Source: Chloroflexota bacterium
GTDB lineage: Bacteria > Chloroflexota > Anaerolineae > JACRMK01
Assembly (NCBI GenBank): GCA_016200765.1
Contig: JACQEC010000254.1
Location: 1-6,432, forward strand
Length of the DNA stretch: 6,432 bases
Direction of reading: 5' to 3'
Below the pieces are notes generated by a model. The model was not told the origin of the DNA and did not search any database. It saw only the letters and a list, made by a program, of their open reading frames with translations. The position numbers were made by a program, and so were the translations under genes. This document shows, piece after piece, positions 6,023 to 6,432 of this stretch. Position 1 is the first letter of the stretch. Every line of letters begins with the position of its first letter.

Positions 6023-6148
6023 GCGTTGCGCGTTCACGATGGCGGATGGCCGACGGCTGATGGCTATCTGCTATCTGCTATTTGCTATCTGCTATTCGCT
6101 ATTCGCTATCGGCCATCCGCGTCACGCGTTAACGCGCAACGCGCTCAC
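6018..6148. repeat. MITE-like inverted-repeat element with heptamer core
   Basis: The left arm (6018-6051) and right arm (6111-6148) are inverted copies of each other with a few small gaps. The inner 10 bases GCGGATGGCC / GGCCATCCGC (6042-6051 and 6111-6120) pair perfectly, and CGTGAACGCGCAACGC (complement of the left arm) matches CGTTAACGCGCAACGC (6127-6142) at 15 of 16 positions. The core between the arms is the heptamer array. The left arm includes the TGA of the amidohydrolase, and the right arm ends shortly before the kinase gene. The whole unit could fold into one long hairpin or cruciform. It contains no ORF of its own that I recognise. Confidence 0.65.
6062..6117 (+). repeat. Heptamer tandem array, consensus TGCTATY
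   Basis: Eight consecutive 7-base units run GGCTATC, TGCTATC, TGCTATT, TGCTATC, TGCTATT, CGCTATT, CGCTATC, GGCCATC. The outer units merge with the GGATGGCC/GGCCATCC arms of the surrounding element. Heptamer short tandem repeats are known in other bacteria, notably filamentous cyanobacteria; copy number may vary by slippage. Confidence 0.9.
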
Positions 6149-6157
6149 GCTTAACCG

Positions 6158-6173
6158 ATAAGGCACACCTTAT
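6158..6173 (+). promoter_or_regulatory. Hairpin covering the Shine-Dalgarno and start codon of the kinase gene
   Basis: ATAAGG (6158-6163), loop CACA and CCTTAT (6168-6173) form a perfect 6-bp stem. AAGG in the left arm is the only Shine-Dalgarno-like sequence before ATG 6172, and the right arm includes the first two bases of the start codon. Translation would require opening this stem. Confidence 0.4.
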
Positions 6174-6432
6174 GGGCAAAACCCTGCGCCGCTTGCAATA
6201 TCCCGGCAAACTGATCGTCGTCGAGGGCATAGACGGCTCCGGCAAGAGCACCCAGCTCGACCTCCTGCGGAAGTGGATGATGAGCCAGGGCTACCTGATC
6301 GCCTTCAGCGAGTGGAACTCCTCGCCGCTCGTCAACCGCATCACCAAGCGCGGGAAAAAGCAAAAGTCGCTGACGCCCGTCTCGTTCAGCCTGATCCATG
6401 CCGCCGACTTCATTGACCGGCTTGAGCGCCAG
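6172..6432 (+). CDS. Thymidylate kinase-like P-loop kinase, N-terminal part (cut by window end)
   Basis: The frame is open from ATG 6172 to the last base, giving 87 residues. After a short leader (MGKTLRRLQYPGK) comes a beta strand and Walker A: LIVVEGIDGSGKSTQ (14-28), with GIDGSGKST the typical thymidylate-kinase form (K25, S26). EWNSSPLVNRITKRGKK (47-63) and TPVSFSLIHAADFIDRLE (68-85) follow. These replace the usual dTMP kinase REPG-type segment but are a layout I recall in dTMP-kinase-like proteins of Chloroflexota and related lineages, where LSLxxAxDFADRLE precedes the catalytic arginine region. Expected reaction: phosphoryl transfer from ATP to dTMP or a related nucleotide. The lid and DR motif are outside the window, so specificity is open. 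AAGG (6160-6163) is the likely ribosome site, within a hairpin. Confidence 0.85.
   Translation, partial: MGKTLRRLQYPGKLIVVEGIDGSGKSTQLDLLRKWMMSQGYLIAFSEWNSSPLVNRITKRGKKQKSLTPVSFSLIHAADFIDRLERQ

Noticed and set aside
4421..6037. 538-codon open frame on the minus strand opposite the amidohydrolase
   Set aside because: It mirrors a clearly conserved gene, has a low-complexity Arg/Gly/Ala/Val-rich product without a recognisable domain, and is the expected by-product of GC-rich codon use.
6062..6117. Heptamer array considered as iterons of a replication origin
   Set aside because: There is no replication initiator gene, AT-rich unwinding region or DnaA box nearby, and the array sits inside an inverted-repeat element at a gene end.

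Overview
The window is GC-rich bacterial DNA with six protein-coding regions, two of them cut by the window edges. Gene content, codon use and the intergenic repeats suggest Chloroflexota (an Anaerolineae-like lineage). The main pointers are the style of the truncated dTMP-kinase-like protein, the D-aminoacylase-like protein with a GFINML motif, and the short palindromic repeats at gene ends. This is a judgement from recalled relatives, with moderate to low confidence; no rRNA or marker gene is present to settle it.

Layout. Positions 2-520 hold the C-terminal part of an aldo/keto reductase (+). After 23 bp comes a class I SAM-dependent methyltransferase of the RlmI/Methyltrans_SAM type (544-1356, +) that appears to have lost, in frame, the segment carrying the family's DPPK catalytic motif. 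A gene-poor stretch of about 420 bp with one AT-rich promoter-like spot leads to an exported seven-bladed beta-propeller of the virginiamycin B lyase (Vgb-like) family (1783-2799, +). Just past it (2806-2906) lies an 88% identical, ungapped copy of the last 101 bp of the methyltransferase locus, so the propeller module sits between two direct repeats. A 20-bp-arm palindrome separates it from a convergent 12-TM MFS transporter (2999-4264, -). A divergent intergenic region follows, with TATAAT readable on both strands and another copy of the gene-end repeat. Then comes an amidohydrolase of the D-aminoacylase family (4412-6022, +) with an atypical metal site. A compact 130-bp inverted-repeat element whose core is a TGCTATY heptamer array fills the gap to a thymidylate-kinase-like gene (6172-6432, +, truncated by the window end). 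That gene's start codon lies in a small hairpin.

How the genes work together. No single pathway is evident. The reductase and methyltransferase could be cotranscribed; the MFS transporter and amidohydrolase are divergent neighbours and could share control. The most noteworthy aspects are not a new multi-gene system. They are (i) the direct repeat bounding the propeller module, (ii) a family of small inverted-repeat elements that abut or supply stop codons, and (iii) two enzymes (methyltransferase, amidohydrolase) whose normal catalytic motifs are missing or replaced.
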